From: an uncultured Tateyamaria sp.
GTDB taxonomy: Bacteria; Pseudomonadota; Alphaproteobacteria; Rhodobacterales; Rhodobacteraceae
DNA: 64,000 nt
Direction of reading: 5' to 3'
Assembly: GCA_947501275.1 (NCBI GenBank)
Contig: CANMVD010000002.1
Coordinates: 62,001 to 126,000, forward strand
In this document: in pieces, positions 1-10,340 of the stretch
Numbering within the stretch: the stretch's first letter is position 1
Layout of the letters: every line of letters begins with the position of its first letter
Notes under the pieces: model-generated
Databases searched by the model: none
Told to the model about the DNA's origin: nothing
Seen by the model: the letters and a program-made list of their open reading frames with translations, nothing else
Translations under genes and position numbers: made by a program

Positions 1-446
1 GCCATGATCGCCTTGACGATGTTGTGGTAGCCCGTACAGCGGCAGATATTGCCCTCAAGATAGGCGCGCACCTCTGCTTCGGACGGCTTGGGGTTCTCTT
101 TCAGCAATGCCGCAGCCGACATCACCATGCCCGGCGTGCAGAACCCGCATTGCAGTCCGTGATGATCCTGAAACGCCTGCTGAATTACGTTGAGCGACCC
201 ATCAGCCCCGGCCTGACCTTCGATGGTGGACACCTCTGAGCCGTCCGCTTCCATGGCCAGCATGGTGCAGGACTTCACCGCCTGCCCATCAACATGCACG
301 ACGCAGGCCCCACATTGGGATGTGTCACAGCCCACATGGGTCCCCGTCAGATGCAATTGATCGCGCAAAAATGACGACAAAAGCGTGCGGCCTTCCACGT
401 CCCCGGACGCAGCCTTGCCGTTCACGGTCATTGAGACCTGTGTCAT
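1..446 (-). CDS. coxS: CoxS-like [2Fe-2S] subunit of a molybdenum hydroxylase (partial, 3' end outside window)
   Basis: The frame runs from ATG at 446 off the window edge, giving 148 codons. It encodes the small iron-sulfur subunit of a xanthine oxidase/CO dehydrogenase-type enzyme, which passes electrons from the molybdenum subunit towards FAD. An N-terminal plant-ferredoxin-type cluster motif ([12 protein letters not shown]) is followed by the C-terminal helical [2Fe-2S] domain motifs CGFCTPGM and CRCTGYH. A GGGAGG ribosome site precedes the ATG. The small subunit is the first gene after the maturation genes, so the other subunits should lie beyond position 1; an S-L-M order is typical of form II CODH-like enzymes. 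The true substrate cannot be told from this subunit. Confidence 0.9.
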   Translation of the reverse strand, partial: MTQVSMTVNGKAASGDVEGRTLLSSFLRDQLHLTGTHVGCDTSQCGACVVHVDGQAVKSCTMLAMEADGSEVSTIEGQAGADGSLNVIQQAFQDHHGLQCGFCTPGMVMSAAALLKENPKPSEAEVRAYLEGNICRCTGYHNIVKAIM

Positions 447-573
447 GTTGATCCTCCCTTAATCACAATTTTTGTTTGAGGGGAGTTAAGCATGGGGAAC
501 CGCACTTGAGAACACTAATTTTGCGCACGTCCCGGAAATCGCAAGATTGGGCAAACCGTTAGGGCGCACAGAT
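447..573. other. Intergenic region between coxS-like gene and molybdopterin-binding gene
   Basis: About 127 bases that are more AT-rich than the flanks. Apart from the GGGAGG ribosome site of the coxS-like gene I see no convincing hairpin or operator. Confidence 0.4.
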
Positions 574-1566
574 CTAGCCGTCTCTTGGGCGTGGTCGGGT
601 TGGTATTTCCTTGAGCAACCCACCCACTCCCATGGCAGAAATGTCGGTTTGGGTCAGGGGAACCCCACAGATCAACCGCTCCAGCACCCAATCTGCGCCA
701 TTAAGCGCAGGTGAGCGCGCACAACCCGGCAATCCAATGACAGGCCGGCCGTTCACATCCCCGAAAAACAGCAGGTTTCCGGGGTCTACGGGCATACCAT
801 AAGCTTCAACCTGCCCCCCGGCCGCGCGCAGGGCATCTGGTGCCACATCACGCGGATCAGAGGTGGCGGATGCCGTCAAGATGAACACGATCTCGCCCGG
901 CGCCTCTGTGATAGCCTTGGCAATGGCAGTTGTGTCGTGGAGGACAACCACGCGGGAGCTCATCTGCAGCCCCAGGCGATCCATACGCCCCACCATTGCA
1001 GCACGCCCCTTGGGCGATGGCGTGTCAGAGCCGACCTGCGTTTCGATCAGGCTCACCAATGACAGCGCAGGCGGGATCACATGCAGGGCTGCGCACCCCA
1101 CACGGCAGACCTTATCAACCGCTTCCTGCGGCACGGCATATGAGATGATCTTGATCGTGGCGACCATCGTGTCTGCTTCGACCCGATGCCAGTGCGGAAC
1201 TGTGGCCAATGTGATCATGGGATCGACGCTGTTTAACGCGGCAACCTTGTCGCCGGAGATATCAACAATGCCTGGGCCCGTTGCGTAGAGGTTCACGCGC
1301 CCAGCCCCGGCCCCGCTGATGCGCAACCCCTGTTGCAACGGCTGCGGCACCAACGCATGAGCCACCCGCTGCGCTGCCGTGTTCTCATCCACGTCATTTG
1401 GTTCAAGGCGTGCCACGACAAGCGTTTCGTGCCCTGCCGCCGCGAGGTCTTGCAGATGTGTTGCGGCCAACACCGTTCCTTTCGGAACGCGGGCTGATGA
1501 AGCCTTCATCGAATGGGCCAACACAGCGCCTTCTGCTTCGGCCAGTGGCACGGCACCAAAGATCAT
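574..1566 (-). CDS. Molybdopterin-binding protein (MoeA/MoCF-domain type)
   Basis: This 330-residue protein resembles the molybdopterin-binding half of proteins that in many Rhodobacterales are joined to a MocA-like nucleotidyltransferase. The N-terminus (MIFGAVPLAEAEGAVLAHSM) matches the opening of that family, with the MoCF-like part in the C-terminal half. No nucleotidyltransferase domain follows, so that activity must be encoded elsewhere. It probably handles or inserts molybdenum cofactor for the hydroxylase encoded beside it. Its ATG overlaps the XdhC-like stop codon as ATGA, so the two genes should be translationally coupled. Family placement is from remembered similarity, not a search. 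Confidence 0.72.
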   Translation of the reverse strand: MIFGAVPLAEAEGAVLAHSMKASSARVPKGTVLAATHLQDLAAAGHETLVVARLEPNDVDENTAAQRVAHALVPQPLQQGLRISGAGAGRVNLYATGPGIVDISGDKVAALNSVDPMITLATVPHWHRVEADTMVATIKIISYAVPQEAVDKVCRVGCAALHVIPPALSLVSLIETQVGSDTPSPKGRAAMVGRMDRLGLQMSSRVVVLHDTTAIAKAITEAPGEIVFILTASATSDPRDVAPDALRAAGGQVEAYGMPVDPGNLLFFGDVNGRPVIGLPGCARSPALNGADWVLERLICGVPLTQTDISAMGVGGLLKEIPTRPRPRDG

Positions 1567-2531
1567 GGCACTTGGCGCAAGGTTTGCACCATCTCGGCGA
1601 GGATCGATACAGCGATTTCGGACGGGCTGGCCGCGCCGATATCCAAACCAATTGGTCCCTGGATGCGCGCGATATCTTCTTTGGTGAACCCAGCCGCGGT
1701 CAGTCTGTCGATACGTTTGGCGTGGGTGCGTTTCGAACCAAGCGCACCAATGTAAAACGCTCCGCTGCTCAGCGCGATATGCAATGCCGGATCGTCCAGT
1801 TTGGGGTCATGCGTCAACAGAACAAGGGCCGACCGTGTATCAAGCCCAACCTCGGCCAAGGCCTCGTCCGGCCAGTCGTTGATCAAACGCTCGCCGGGAA
1901 ACCGCGCTTCGGACCCGAATGCGCCGCGTGGATCTATGATCACCGGGTCATACCCCACAAGCCGGGCCATCGGGACAAGCGCTTGCGCGATATGCACCGC
2001 CCCGACAATGGCCAGCCGCAGTGGCGGGTTGTGAATGGCCACAAAGGTGCGACCATCTTCCTCGATCCCGGTCCGGTCGCTGGCAAAGCGTGCCGCGTGA
2101 CCTGTATGATCCAGACGCCGCTCCCAGCTATGGACGTCGACGACGTACGCAGTGGGTGTGCGCGCTGCACGAGCCTCAACGAGATCAGCCAGCATCGCTT
2201 CGGGCATGGCCGATCCAATGGGTTCCACAAGCACTTTGATGGTTCCGCCACAGGCCAACCCGACCGCAAAGGCATCGCCATCACTGACCCCGTATTCCAA
2301 AAGACGCGGTGTGCCGTCCTCCAACGCCTCTATGGCCTCAAGCACAACGGCGCCTTCCACGCAGCCGCCCGAGACCGAGCCCATCATGTCGCTGTCACCA
2401 GAGACGACCATTTGCGCACCCGCCCGGCGCGGCGCGCTACCCCATGTCTCGACCACCGTGGCCAAGGCGGCTCCACGCCCTGCACGATGCCATTCCAGGG
2501 CCTGCTCTGGCGCTGTCTCAACCGATTCCAT
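1563..2531 (-). CDS. XdhC/CoxI family molybdenum hydroxylase maturation protein
   Basis: This 322-residue XdhC/CoxI-type protein has an N-terminal domain with the characteristic TVVETWGSAPRRAGAQM and GSVSGGCVEGAVV segments and a C-terminal Rossmann-like half (LAIVGAVHIAQAL). XdhC proteins bind molybdenum cofactor and promote its sulfuration and insertion into xanthine dehydrogenase-type enzymes, which fits the CoxS-like gene downstream. I chose the ATG at 2531 because GGAGAG lies seven bases before it; an in-frame ATG at 2546 would add five residues. It is the first gene of the minus-strand group and diverges from bolA across about 320 bases. Confidence 0.88.
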   Translation of the reverse strand: MESVETAPEQALEWHRAGRGAALATVVETWGSAPRRAGAQMVVSGDSDMMGSVSGGCVEGAVVLEAIEALEDGTPRLLEYGVSDGDAFAVGLACGGTIKVLVEPIGSAMPEAMLADLVEARAARTPTAYVVDVHSWERRLDHTGHAARFASDRTGIEEDGRTFVAIHNPPLRLAIVGAVHIAQALVPMARLVGYDPVIIDPRGAFGSEARFPGERLINDWPDEALAEVGLDTRSALVLLTHDPKLDDPALHIALSSGAFYIGALGSKRTHAKRIDRLTAAGFTKEDIARIQGPIGLDIGAASPSEIAVSILAEMVQTLRQVP

Positions 2532-2855
2532 GACCGCTCTCTCCATATCTGCTGGTTTGGAACCGCCCCTGCTTGGGCGCTGACGGACAGTGCGGCACGC
2601 AGCGGCCAGAAAAAATCGACGCGGGCCCCAGAATGGGGAGACGGCTATTTTTCATGGGGGGCGTTTGGCGATCTGTCAGGCAAGCGATCAATCAAGGGTG
2701 GGTCTGAACCTGCTGGTTTGGTGAGCCCGAAGCGTAATCCCGTGCATTGGCCAAAGGCAACCCTTCGCATGCACAGCCCGCTGCGCATCGCAAACGCTTG
2801 CACCCCCTGCCCGCGCGCCCTAAATCTGGAAGAGACCAAAGCGGAGAAACCACAC
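2532..2855. other. Divergent intergenic region between xdhC-like gene and bolA
   Basis: About 324 bases separating two divergently transcribed units, so it must hold promoters in both directions. It is GC-rich. I found no clear -35/-10 pair, operator palindrome, RNA gene or unlisted coding region. Confidence 0.4.
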
Positions 2856-3095
2856 ATGCCCATGCAAGCCCACGAGATCGAAGAGCTGATCCGGGAAAGC
2901 TTTCCCGATGCCCAGATCACGATCACGGATATGGCAGGCGACGGCAACCACTATGCCGCCGAAGTGGTGGATGCGTCTTTTGCGAGCATGAACCGGGTAC
3001 AACAGCACCGGGCCGTGACCAAGGCGCTCAAAGGCAAGATGGATGGCGCGCACGGCGAATTGCACGCGCTGGCCCTGACAACGAAAGCCCCCTGA
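2856..3095 (+). CDS. bolA: BolA/IbaG family protein
   Basis: This 79-residue protein of the BolA/IbaG fold has the helix-turn-helix-like core AHEIEELIRESFPDAQITITD, an acidic loop (DMAGDGNHYAAEVV) carrying the conserved histidine that helps coordinate a [2Fe-2S] cluster with a monothiol glutaredoxin, and the C-terminal HRAVTKALKGKM helix. The expected partner Grx4 is encoded 310 bases downstream on the same strand. The BolA-Grx complex delivers or senses iron-sulfur clusters. The ATG at 2856 gives the usual length; the frame stays open far upstream only as a by-product of GC-rich composition. Confidence 0.93.
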   Translation: MPMQAHEIEELIRESFPDAQITITDMAGDGNHYAAEVVDASFASMNRVQQHRAVTKALKGKMDGAHGELHALALTTKAP

Positions 3096-3401
3096 GTGCG
3101 CCTCTGGCAGATCATATCCTATCCGTTCCGACGCCAGCCGCGTCGTCCCTTGGCCGCGCGTCGGCCCGGATCGGTGCATGCGAACGCGCAGCGCGCTGTG
3201 CCGTTGGGTATGGAAGCCACGGACATGGACATGATCCACCAAGTAAACCGCCGGAACGACGCGCTGGAACGTGTCAACGAAGTATACACCCGCGACCGGG
3301 GCGCGTTTGGTGTTGTCGGGGCCAGCACCCGCGTTGCACCGATGCCCGAAGATGAAACCTATGCCGCGCGCTATCACCGCGCCTATCAACAGAAAGACTG
3401 A
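3096..3401 (+). CDS. Small hypothetical protein between bolA and the glutaredoxin gene
   Basis: This basic-then-acidic protein has 101 residues if it starts at GTG 3096, which directly abuts the bolA stop. The N-terminus is arginine-rich ([17 protein letters not shown]), the middle is a short helix ([17 protein letters not shown]) and the C-terminus is [18 protein letters not shown] do not recognise a family. It lies four bases before the glutaredoxin ATG, so all three genes are probably one operon. A later ATG ([11 protein letters not shown]) would give about 63 residues and cannot be excluded. Confidence 0.6.
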   Translation: MRLWQIISYPFRRQPRRPLAARRPGSVHANAQRAVPLGMEATDMDMIHQVNRRNDALERVNEVYTRDRGAFGVVGASTRVAPMPEDETYAARYHRAYQQKD

Positions 3402-3405
3402 CACC

Positions 3406-3768
3406 ATGAGCGATGCAGCCGCAAAGATCACCGAAACCAACGCCACAAACGACGTGGTTCTGTACATGAAAGGGACCAAGTCCATGCCCCAATGCGGCTT
3501 TTCCAGCCGTGTGGCCGGTGTGCTGAACTACATGGGCGTAGACTATACGGATGTGAACGTTCTGGCCGATGATGACATCCGCCAAGGAATCAAGGATTTC
3601 TCTGACTGGCCGACCATCCCGCAGCTTTATGTCAAAGGCGAATTTGTGGGCGGCTGCGACATCATCACCGAAATGACACTGTCAGGCGAACTCGATACGT
3701 TGTTTGAAGAGAACGGCGTGACGTACGACAAAGACGCCGCTGACAAGATCCGCGAAGCAAACGGCTGA
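3406..3768 (+). CDS. grxD: Grx4-family monothiol glutaredoxin
   Basis: This 120-residue protein carries the monothiol glutaredoxin signature [15 protein letters not shown] with the CGFS active site near residue 37, plus the [19 protein letters not shown] segment that binds glutathione and contains the cis-proline. Proteins of this class hold a glutathione-ligated [2Fe-2S] cluster at the dimer or BolA-heterodimer interface and take part in cluster transfer and iron regulation. It is about 310 bases downstream of bolA. The start at 3406 follows the upstream gene by four bases; alternative upstream starts would overlap that gene. Confidence 0.95.
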   Translation: MSDAAAKITETNATNDVVLYMKGTKSMPQCGFSSRVAGVLNYMGVDYTDVNVLADDDIRQGIKDFSDWPTIPQLYVKGEFVGGCDIITEMTLSGELDTLFEENGVTYDKDAADKIREANG

Positions 3769-3811
3769 ATTCAAATGCGACCAAGGCGCGCCTGCGGTGC
3801 GCCTTACGCCC

Positions 3812-4216
3812 TCACTCCTGACGATCCGGCAAAGCAGCAATAACCCGGATTTCAACGACCGCGCCTTCTCGGCGCAAACCGGCAACCTCGACAGCGGTCC
3901 ATGCCGGGAACGGATCGGACACGTACTGCGCACGCACCGTATTGAACGTCTCGAAATGATCGCGCAGGCCCACGTGATAGGTGGTCATCTCGACAGTCGC
4001 ACTGTGATCAAGACCAGCCTCCGCCAACACATGACCGATCTTGTCAAAGGCCATATGGAACTGGTCTTCCAGCTTGTCCGGCATCGTTCCGTCAACGCGG
4101 CTGCCCGTCATTCCGGTCACAAAAACATGGCCATGTGACACCACGCCCGGCGACAATTTCATCGACCGTCCTGCATCTTCGGACCCTTTGGGAAACAGTG
4201 CACGTTGCATCGTCAT
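3812..4216 (-). CDS. RidA/YjgF family protein
   Basis: This 134-residue RidA-superfamily protein has the family's LSPGVVSHGHVFVTGMTG, DQFHMAFDKIGHVLAEAG and FPAWTAVEVAGLRREGAVVEIRV segments; the arginine and glutamate of RidA active sites sit near the last of these. True RidA members hydrolyse reactive enamine/imine intermediates, but sequence divergence and the extra N-terminal stretch leave the subgroup open. Starts at 4216 or 4210 are both plausible. It converges with the glutaredoxin gene and lies just downstream of transketolase on the same strand. Confidence 0.85.
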   Translation of the reverse strand: MTMQRALFPKGSEDAGRSMKLSPGVVSHGHVFVTGMTGSRVDGTMPDKLEDQFHMAFDKIGHVLAEAGLDHSATVEMTTYHVGLRDHFETFNTVRAQYVSDPFPAWTAVEVAGLRREGAVVEIRVIAALPDRQE

Positions 4217-4279
4217 TCTCCGATCAGCCGCCAACTGCCCCGCGTAAGGCGGAGGAGTCCTCCGCCCTACCCGATCAGG

Positions 4280-6295
<2,016 letters not shown>

Positions 6296-6627
6296 GGGAT
6301 ATGTGTCCTTTGGCATAAAGATTTGAGGCTGAATACCACCCATTGGCCAAAGATCAAGGCAAGCTCTGCGCTTACGAACATCACGCATCTCCGTATCAGA
6401 CCACGGCGATGCATTTGGCACATCAACGCCGGGCCGCAAGTCGTTGATCGCAAAGGGGGGCGCATTTTCCAAATGCATTGGCTAGACTTGGCCCTAACCA
6501 AAGGGTGCAGCGATTCGCATTGCCTCTTTTGGGTGGGAAAACGGACCCTTGCGGTAAACCTGTCACGTTCGGCGGTGCAGGACGGAAGGTTTGAACCGAC
6601 GCAGGGCGGTGAAGGGACAGCGCAGGA
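6296..6627. other. Divergent intergenic region upstream of tkt and the zapA operon
   Basis: About 330 bases that should hold promoters in both directions. The frame stays open upstream of tkt but shows no protein-like conservation. A perfect 10-base inverted repeat, ATGCATTTGG at 6409-6418 and CCAAATGCAT at 6469-6478, is the only clear structure. Confidence 0.45.
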
Positions 6628-7128
6628 ATGAGCGATATTGACGAGTTACAGCGGCGGATCACCGCTGCGATGGACAAGATTGCCGACACTGTCGGCGCGA
6701 TGGAGGCCAACAGCGGCGAAGACACCGCCGCCCTCAAATCCGCGCTCGAGGATGAGAAACTGGCCAATGCGCAGCTGAACGAACGCGTGCGTAAATTGAG
6801 CGAACAACAAGACAGCGCGATTTCCGAGGCCAAAGCCACCGCCCACGCCGCCGAGGCGCGCACCGCCGCACTTGATCTGGAATTGCAGCGCCTGCGCCAG
6901 GCCAATGACCAACTGCGCCAATCCAACGACGCGCTGCGCGCGGCCAACGAGGCTGGCGTGGGCGAACCACACCTGATCAACAAGGCGATGATGGCCGAAC
7001 TCGAAGCCCTGCGCGCCGCGCGCGCGGTCGACATTGCCGAAGCCAGCAGCATCATCGGAGCGCTTGGCCCCCTGCTTGATCCCGCATCAATCGAGCCATC
7101 TGTGAACGAGGACGACGCACATGCCTGA
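6628..7128 (+). CDS. Coiled-coil protein encoded with ZapA
   Basis: This 166-residue protein is almost entirely predicted coiled coil: roughly residues 40-115 show heptad-like repeats rich in Ala, Leu, Glu and Arg (ALKSALEDEKLANAQLNERV, LELQRLRQANDQLRQSND). There is no signal peptide or catalytic motif. Its stop overlaps the zapA start by eight bases, implying coupled translation. In alphaproteobacteria a coiled-coil protein is often encoded just before zapA, so a structural role at the division ring (similar in idea to ZapB) is a reasonable inference, not something the sequence proves. Confidence 0.8.
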   Translation: MSDIDELQRRITAAMDKIADTVGAMEANSGEDTAALKSALEDEKLANAQLNERVRKLSEQQDSAISEAKATAHAAEARTAALDLELQRLRQANDQLRQSNDALRAANEAGVGEPHLINKAMMAELEALRAARAVDIAEASSIIGALGPLLDPASIEPSVNEDDAHA

Positions 7129-7513
7129 GGTGACAATCACAATCGGCGGCCGCCAGTTTTCCGTCGCCTGCCAAGAGGGCGAAGAACACTACCTGCACAC
7201 CGCCGCCAAGATGCTGGATGACGAGGCCCAAGTGCTGTCGGACCAGGTTGGACGCATGCCCGAGGCGCGCATGTTGCTGATGGCGGGCCTGCTGCTGGCG
7301 GACAAAACCGCAAGCGTCGAAGATCGGATTTCCGAAGTCGAGGCCAAGCTGGCGGAGCGTGAAGCCGAAATCGCGGGCCTCAACAATATGGCCGCCCCCG
7401 AACCGGAACGGATCGAAGTGCCCGTGGTGCCTGCATCGGTGACGGAAACGCTGGCCGAATTGGCAGCGCGCGCCGAGGCACTCGCCGCAGAAGTGTCCGA
7501 AAAAGCCGGCTAA
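7121..7513 (+). CDS. zapA: Cell division protein ZapA
   Basis: This 130-residue protein has the N-terminal ZapA domain (VTITIGGRQFSVACQEGEEHYLHTAAKMLDDEA), followed by a coiled-coil helix and a longer acidic tail. ZapA bundles FtsZ protofilaments and stabilises the Z-ring. The gene overlaps the coiled-coil gene upstream. Its TAA stop overlaps the TAG stop of the convergent beta-helix gene (shared bases CTAA at 7510-7513), so the two transcripts must overlap at their 3' ends. I see no 6S RNA after it, although ssrS often follows zapA in other alphaproteobacteria. Confidence 0.9.
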   Translation: MPEVTITIGGRQFSVACQEGEEHYLHTAAKMLDDEAQVLSDQVGRMPEARMLLMAGLLLADKTASVEDRISEVEAKLAEREAEIAGLNNMAAPEPERIEVPVVPASVTETLAELAARAEALAAEVSEKAG

Positions 7514-9045
7514 CCAACCAAAGCCGCCGCATCAGGCCAGGGGTCACGCCAGTGCTCCAACCCCAGCTCTGCAACGTCACACGCACCCAAAGGCACCCCC
7601 GCGGGCACCGTGTACTCTTCGCCCGTGGCAAGCGTGATTGTGTGTGTTTGCGTCACGACATGGGCCCGCGCCGCTTCCGTCGGATCCAACACGCCATCCC
7701 AGCCGCCCAAATCAGCATCCAGCGGGTTCTCGCCCGGCGCCAGCTCAAACACGGGCGGCGCAAACACCTCTGCGATCCGCCACCCAGACACATCGCCGCC
7801 CTCATGGACGTAAGCTTCGGGGAACGTGGCATCGTTGCTCACCATGTCGAGGATGCGCGTGCCCGCATTCCAACTCATGTCCTTGAACGCCGCACGCGGT
7901 GCGCCCGGGTTCTCAGGATGCTCGGCGGCATATAGCCCCAACAAGGTAAAGGCGTCCGTCCAATCCTGCGTCACCCCTTTTTTGGAATAGCTCGTGCGGG
8001 TTTGCACCGAATTGAACAGCGACCACAGGCCCCGCCTGGGGGCCGGAATGTCATCCGAAGGGCGCAGAAACTTAAAGATCCGGCCACCCTGCCCCGACTG
8101 TGCTTCGCTGCCATCCGGTTTGAAAAACCCAGGACGATGGGTGTTAAGCACCGTATTGCCCACGCAGAGCACGTCACGCAGGGCGACCAGATCCAAAGAC
8201 ACCGACGCGTGAACAGCAAAAAACCGGTTGTTAAAGACACGCCAGTTCTGTGCGCCCTTTTCAGGCTCAATCGCGTTGTCACGAATATAGGAGAACCGAT
8301 TGTCGTAAATGGCTACATCACGATTGCGATCCATTTCTGGGCCCGGCGCAATATCATCGCGATCGGCCCGCATATCCATCCGGATCACATTGAACGCGTG
8401 GCGCACATCACATCGGCGCACTATTACCTTGCCCGCAATGTCAAAGCTGCCAAAAAACGCCCCATTGAAATAGGTAGCATCGAAATTGCCCTGCCCTTTG
8501 ACATCATTCCACTCAAATCGACCCTCCCACATATCGTGGTCCGGATCCTGCACCCAACGACAATCCTCAAAAGTCAGATGATGGGTCGGTCGCGCCCGTT
8601 GCTGGCGGGCATAGGCAAAGAAACGGCCCCCCACCCCCGAACAATTGCGCACCGTGATATGACGCGCACAGCGCATGTAGATGCCGGTGGGCCAGCAATT
8701 CTCAAAATGCAGTCCCTCCAGTACGATATGATCGGCAAAAAACACCCGGATCATGGCAAAGTCATTGTCGAGCGGCTTCAACTCGCCTTGCCGCCCCGCA
8801 TCGGCGCGCTGTCCGCCCTCCAGCACAGCTGTGCCTAGGCTTTGCGCCCGCAGCGTAATCGGGGCACCATTGCGACCGGACTGGGCGATGGTCACCGGCA
8901 AATGATACCGCCCCGGCAACAAGATCACGTGATCCCCGGGACCCGCCTTGTTAATGGCCGTTTGTAAATCATAGGCCCAGATATTGGTATTCTGATCGAC
9001 GCCGCGTCTGTAGTAACGCATCGTTGGTGCTGCGTAATAATCCAT
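7510..9045 (-). CDS. Right-handed parallel beta-helix protein
   Basis: This 511-residue protein shows repeated beta-helix rungs (HIVLEGLHFENCWPTGIYM, HITVRNCSGVGG, VIVRRCDVRHAFNVIRM, VAIYDNRFSYIRDNAIEPE), the fold used by pectate lyase-like and polysaccharide-modifying proteins. The N-terminal AINKAGPGDHVILLPGRYHLP is the usual first rung of such proteins. I see no signal peptide and no recognised catalytic triad, so both cell location and activity are unknown. The gene stands alone, converging on zapA with overlapping stops. A carbohydrate-active function is a guess from fold alone. Confidence 0.75.
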   Translation of the reverse strand: MDYYAAPTMRYYRRGVDQNTNIWAYDLQTAINKAGPGDHVILLPGRYHLPVTIAQSGRNGAPITLRAQSLGTAVLEGGQRADAGRQGELKPLDNDFAMIRVFFADHIVLEGLHFENCWPTGIYMRCARHITVRNCSGVGGRFFAYARQQRARPTHHLTFEDCRWVQDPDHDMWEGRFEWNDVKGQGNFDATYFNGAFFGSFDIAGKVIVRRCDVRHAFNVIRMDMRADRDDIAPGPEMDRNRDVAIYDNRFSYIRDNAIEPEKGAQNWRVFNNRFFAVHASVSLDLVALRDVLCVGNTVLNTHRPGFFKPDGSEAQSGQGGRIFKFLRPSDDIPAPRRGLWSLFNSVQTRTSYSKKGVTQDWTDAFTLLGLYAAEHPENPGAPRAAFKDMSWNAGTRILDMVSNDATFPEAYVHEGGDVSGWRIAEVFAPPVFELAPGENPLDADLGGWDGVLDPTEAARAHVVTQTHTITLATGEEYTVPAGVPLGACDVAELGLEHWRDPWPDAAALVG

Positions 9046-9175
9046 ACCAGTGCCCCCCTGCGCAAAAAGTTTACCGCAGGCTTAGGAGAAAAACACGCAA
9101 AACGAGAATGCGCGCCTACGGGACGGTGGGCGGGGCGTCGTTGCTGCGCCAGCAGGCAACGCGCGTCGTCCGACG

Positions 9176-10138
9176 TCAAGCTCGACTGAACATACCCGTG
9201 GCCTTGCGCCAGATCGGCGTGATCACCCTTTCTCCCACAGGGATCAGCAACACACCAATCCCGACCCCCACCAGGCCGTTCATCGCGGCTTTCACCAGCC
9301 ACTTAACAAACCCATCTTCGCCGCCAACAACCTTGGCAACACCGTAAATCACGTCCTCAGGCCCGTGCCAGCCCATCTGCGCAAGACCATGTACAATGAT
9401 CTCGCCCCCGACCCACAGCATCGCAGCAGTGCCGATCACCATCAGTGCCTTCAGGAAACCCGGCATAACCCGCACGATGCCGCGGCCAATAGAACGCGTC
9501 AGCCCCAAACGGCCCTTACCCGCCATCGCCAATCCCACGTCGTCCGCCTTCACAATCAGCGCCACCGACCCGTAAACGGCGACAGTAATCATAATCGCGA
9601 CAGCCGCCAGCGTCGCCGCTTCCATCCAGAAGTTGCTTTCCGGGATCGCGGCCAAAGAGATTGTCATGATTTCAGCTGACAGAATGAAATCGGTTTTGAT
9701 TGCGCCTTGCGCCTTCTGCTCCTCTAGGTGTGCAGGATCCTCGACCACCTGTTCCTTGCCAGCGTAATCGTCGTGACCGTGGCCACCACCAAGGGCATGC
9801 GCTATCTTCTCGGCACCCTCAAAGCACAAATAACATCCGCCCAACATCAGCAGCGGCGCGATCAGCCACGGAGCAAAGGCAGACAGGGCCAACCCCGCGG
9901 GCAACAGAAACACCAGCTTGTTGCGCAGCGATCCTTTGGCAATACGCCAAATGATCGGCAACTCGCGATCCGCCGAAAAGCCTTGGACATATTTTGGGGT
10001 TACGGCCGCATCGTCAATCACGGCGCCCGCAGCCTTTGTGCCCGCTTTCGCTGCTTGCGTGATCACATCATCGACGCTGGATGCCGCCACTTTGGCGATT
10101 CCCGCAACATCATCCAAAAGGGCCAAAAGTCCACTCAT
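9176..10138 (-). CDS. DUF808 (YedI-like) integral membrane protein
   Basis: This 320-residue membrane protein of the DUF808/YedI family starts with the family N-terminus MSGLLALLDDVAGIAKVAA and contains the AGTKAAGAVIDDAAVTPKYV stretch. Hydrophobic segments occur around residues 80-110, 160-200 and 215-310. Function in the family is unknown; it lies in the inner membrane. A His/Gly-rich loop (GGGHGHDDYAGKE) between the second and third segments could bind metal, but that is speculation. The ATG at 10138 matches the family start; an upstream ATG would add MEWTD. Confidence 0.85.
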   Translation of the reverse strand: MSGLLALLDDVAGIAKVAASSVDDVITQAAKAGTKAAGAVIDDAAVTPKYVQGFSADRELPIIWRIAKGSLRNKLVFLLPAGLALSAFAPWLIAPLLMLGGCYLCFEGAEKIAHALGGGHGHDDYAGKEQVVEDPAHLEEQKAQGAIKTDFILSAEIMTISLAAIPESNFWMEAATLAAVAIMITVAVYGSVALIVKADDVGLAMAGKGRLGLTRSIGRGIVRVMPGFLKALMVIGTAAMLWVGGEIIVHGLAQMGWHGPEDVIYGVAKVVGGEDGFVKWLVKAAMNGLVGVGIGVLLIPVGERVITPIWRKATGMFSRA

Positions 10139-10153
10139 GTCCGTCCACTCCAC

Positions 10154-10340
10154 TGTGTCGTCTTACGTTAGCGCATAACATCGCAAATAGTTGCAGTATA
10201 CTGTTAGCGCCAACTGTATACAGCTTGCCACGTTTATCGCTAACACTTTGTTTTTCTGCGCCTTTCAGGGTTCTCAGCGTGCAAACGCAAAGGTATCACC
10301 CGCTCGACACCTAGGCTGCTTGAGTGCGAGGACCAACACG
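10154..10340 (+). promoter_or_regulatory. gap1 promoter region with LacI-type operators in a long dyad
   Basis: This region carries up to three copies of a TGTTAnCGnTAACA-like palindrome. CGTTAGCGCATAACA at 10166-10180 is imperfect, TGTTAGCGCCAACT lies at 10202-10215 and GTTTATCGCTAACA at 10232-10245. The middle copy is nested in a near-perfect 32-base inverted repeat at 10193-10224 with outer arms GTATAC/GTATAC. A central CG flanked by TA-rich half-sites is typical of LacI-family operators. CceR, a LacI-type regulator of central carbon metabolism in Rhodobacter, is a candidate, by inference only. Confidence 0.55.

Noticed and set aside
1398-2855. Long plus-strand frame antisense to the XdhC-like gene
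   Set aside because: It is an open-frame artefact of GC-rich coding DNA; the only supported coding part is the bolA gene at its end.
6490-6627. tRNA-like segment before the coiled-coil gene (GGTTTGAACC)
   Set aside because: No acceptor stem, anticodon arm or correct spacing could be folded around it.
7514-7560. 6S RNA after zapA
   Set aside because: The convergent beta-helix gene begins its coding sequence immediately at the zapA stop, leaving no space.
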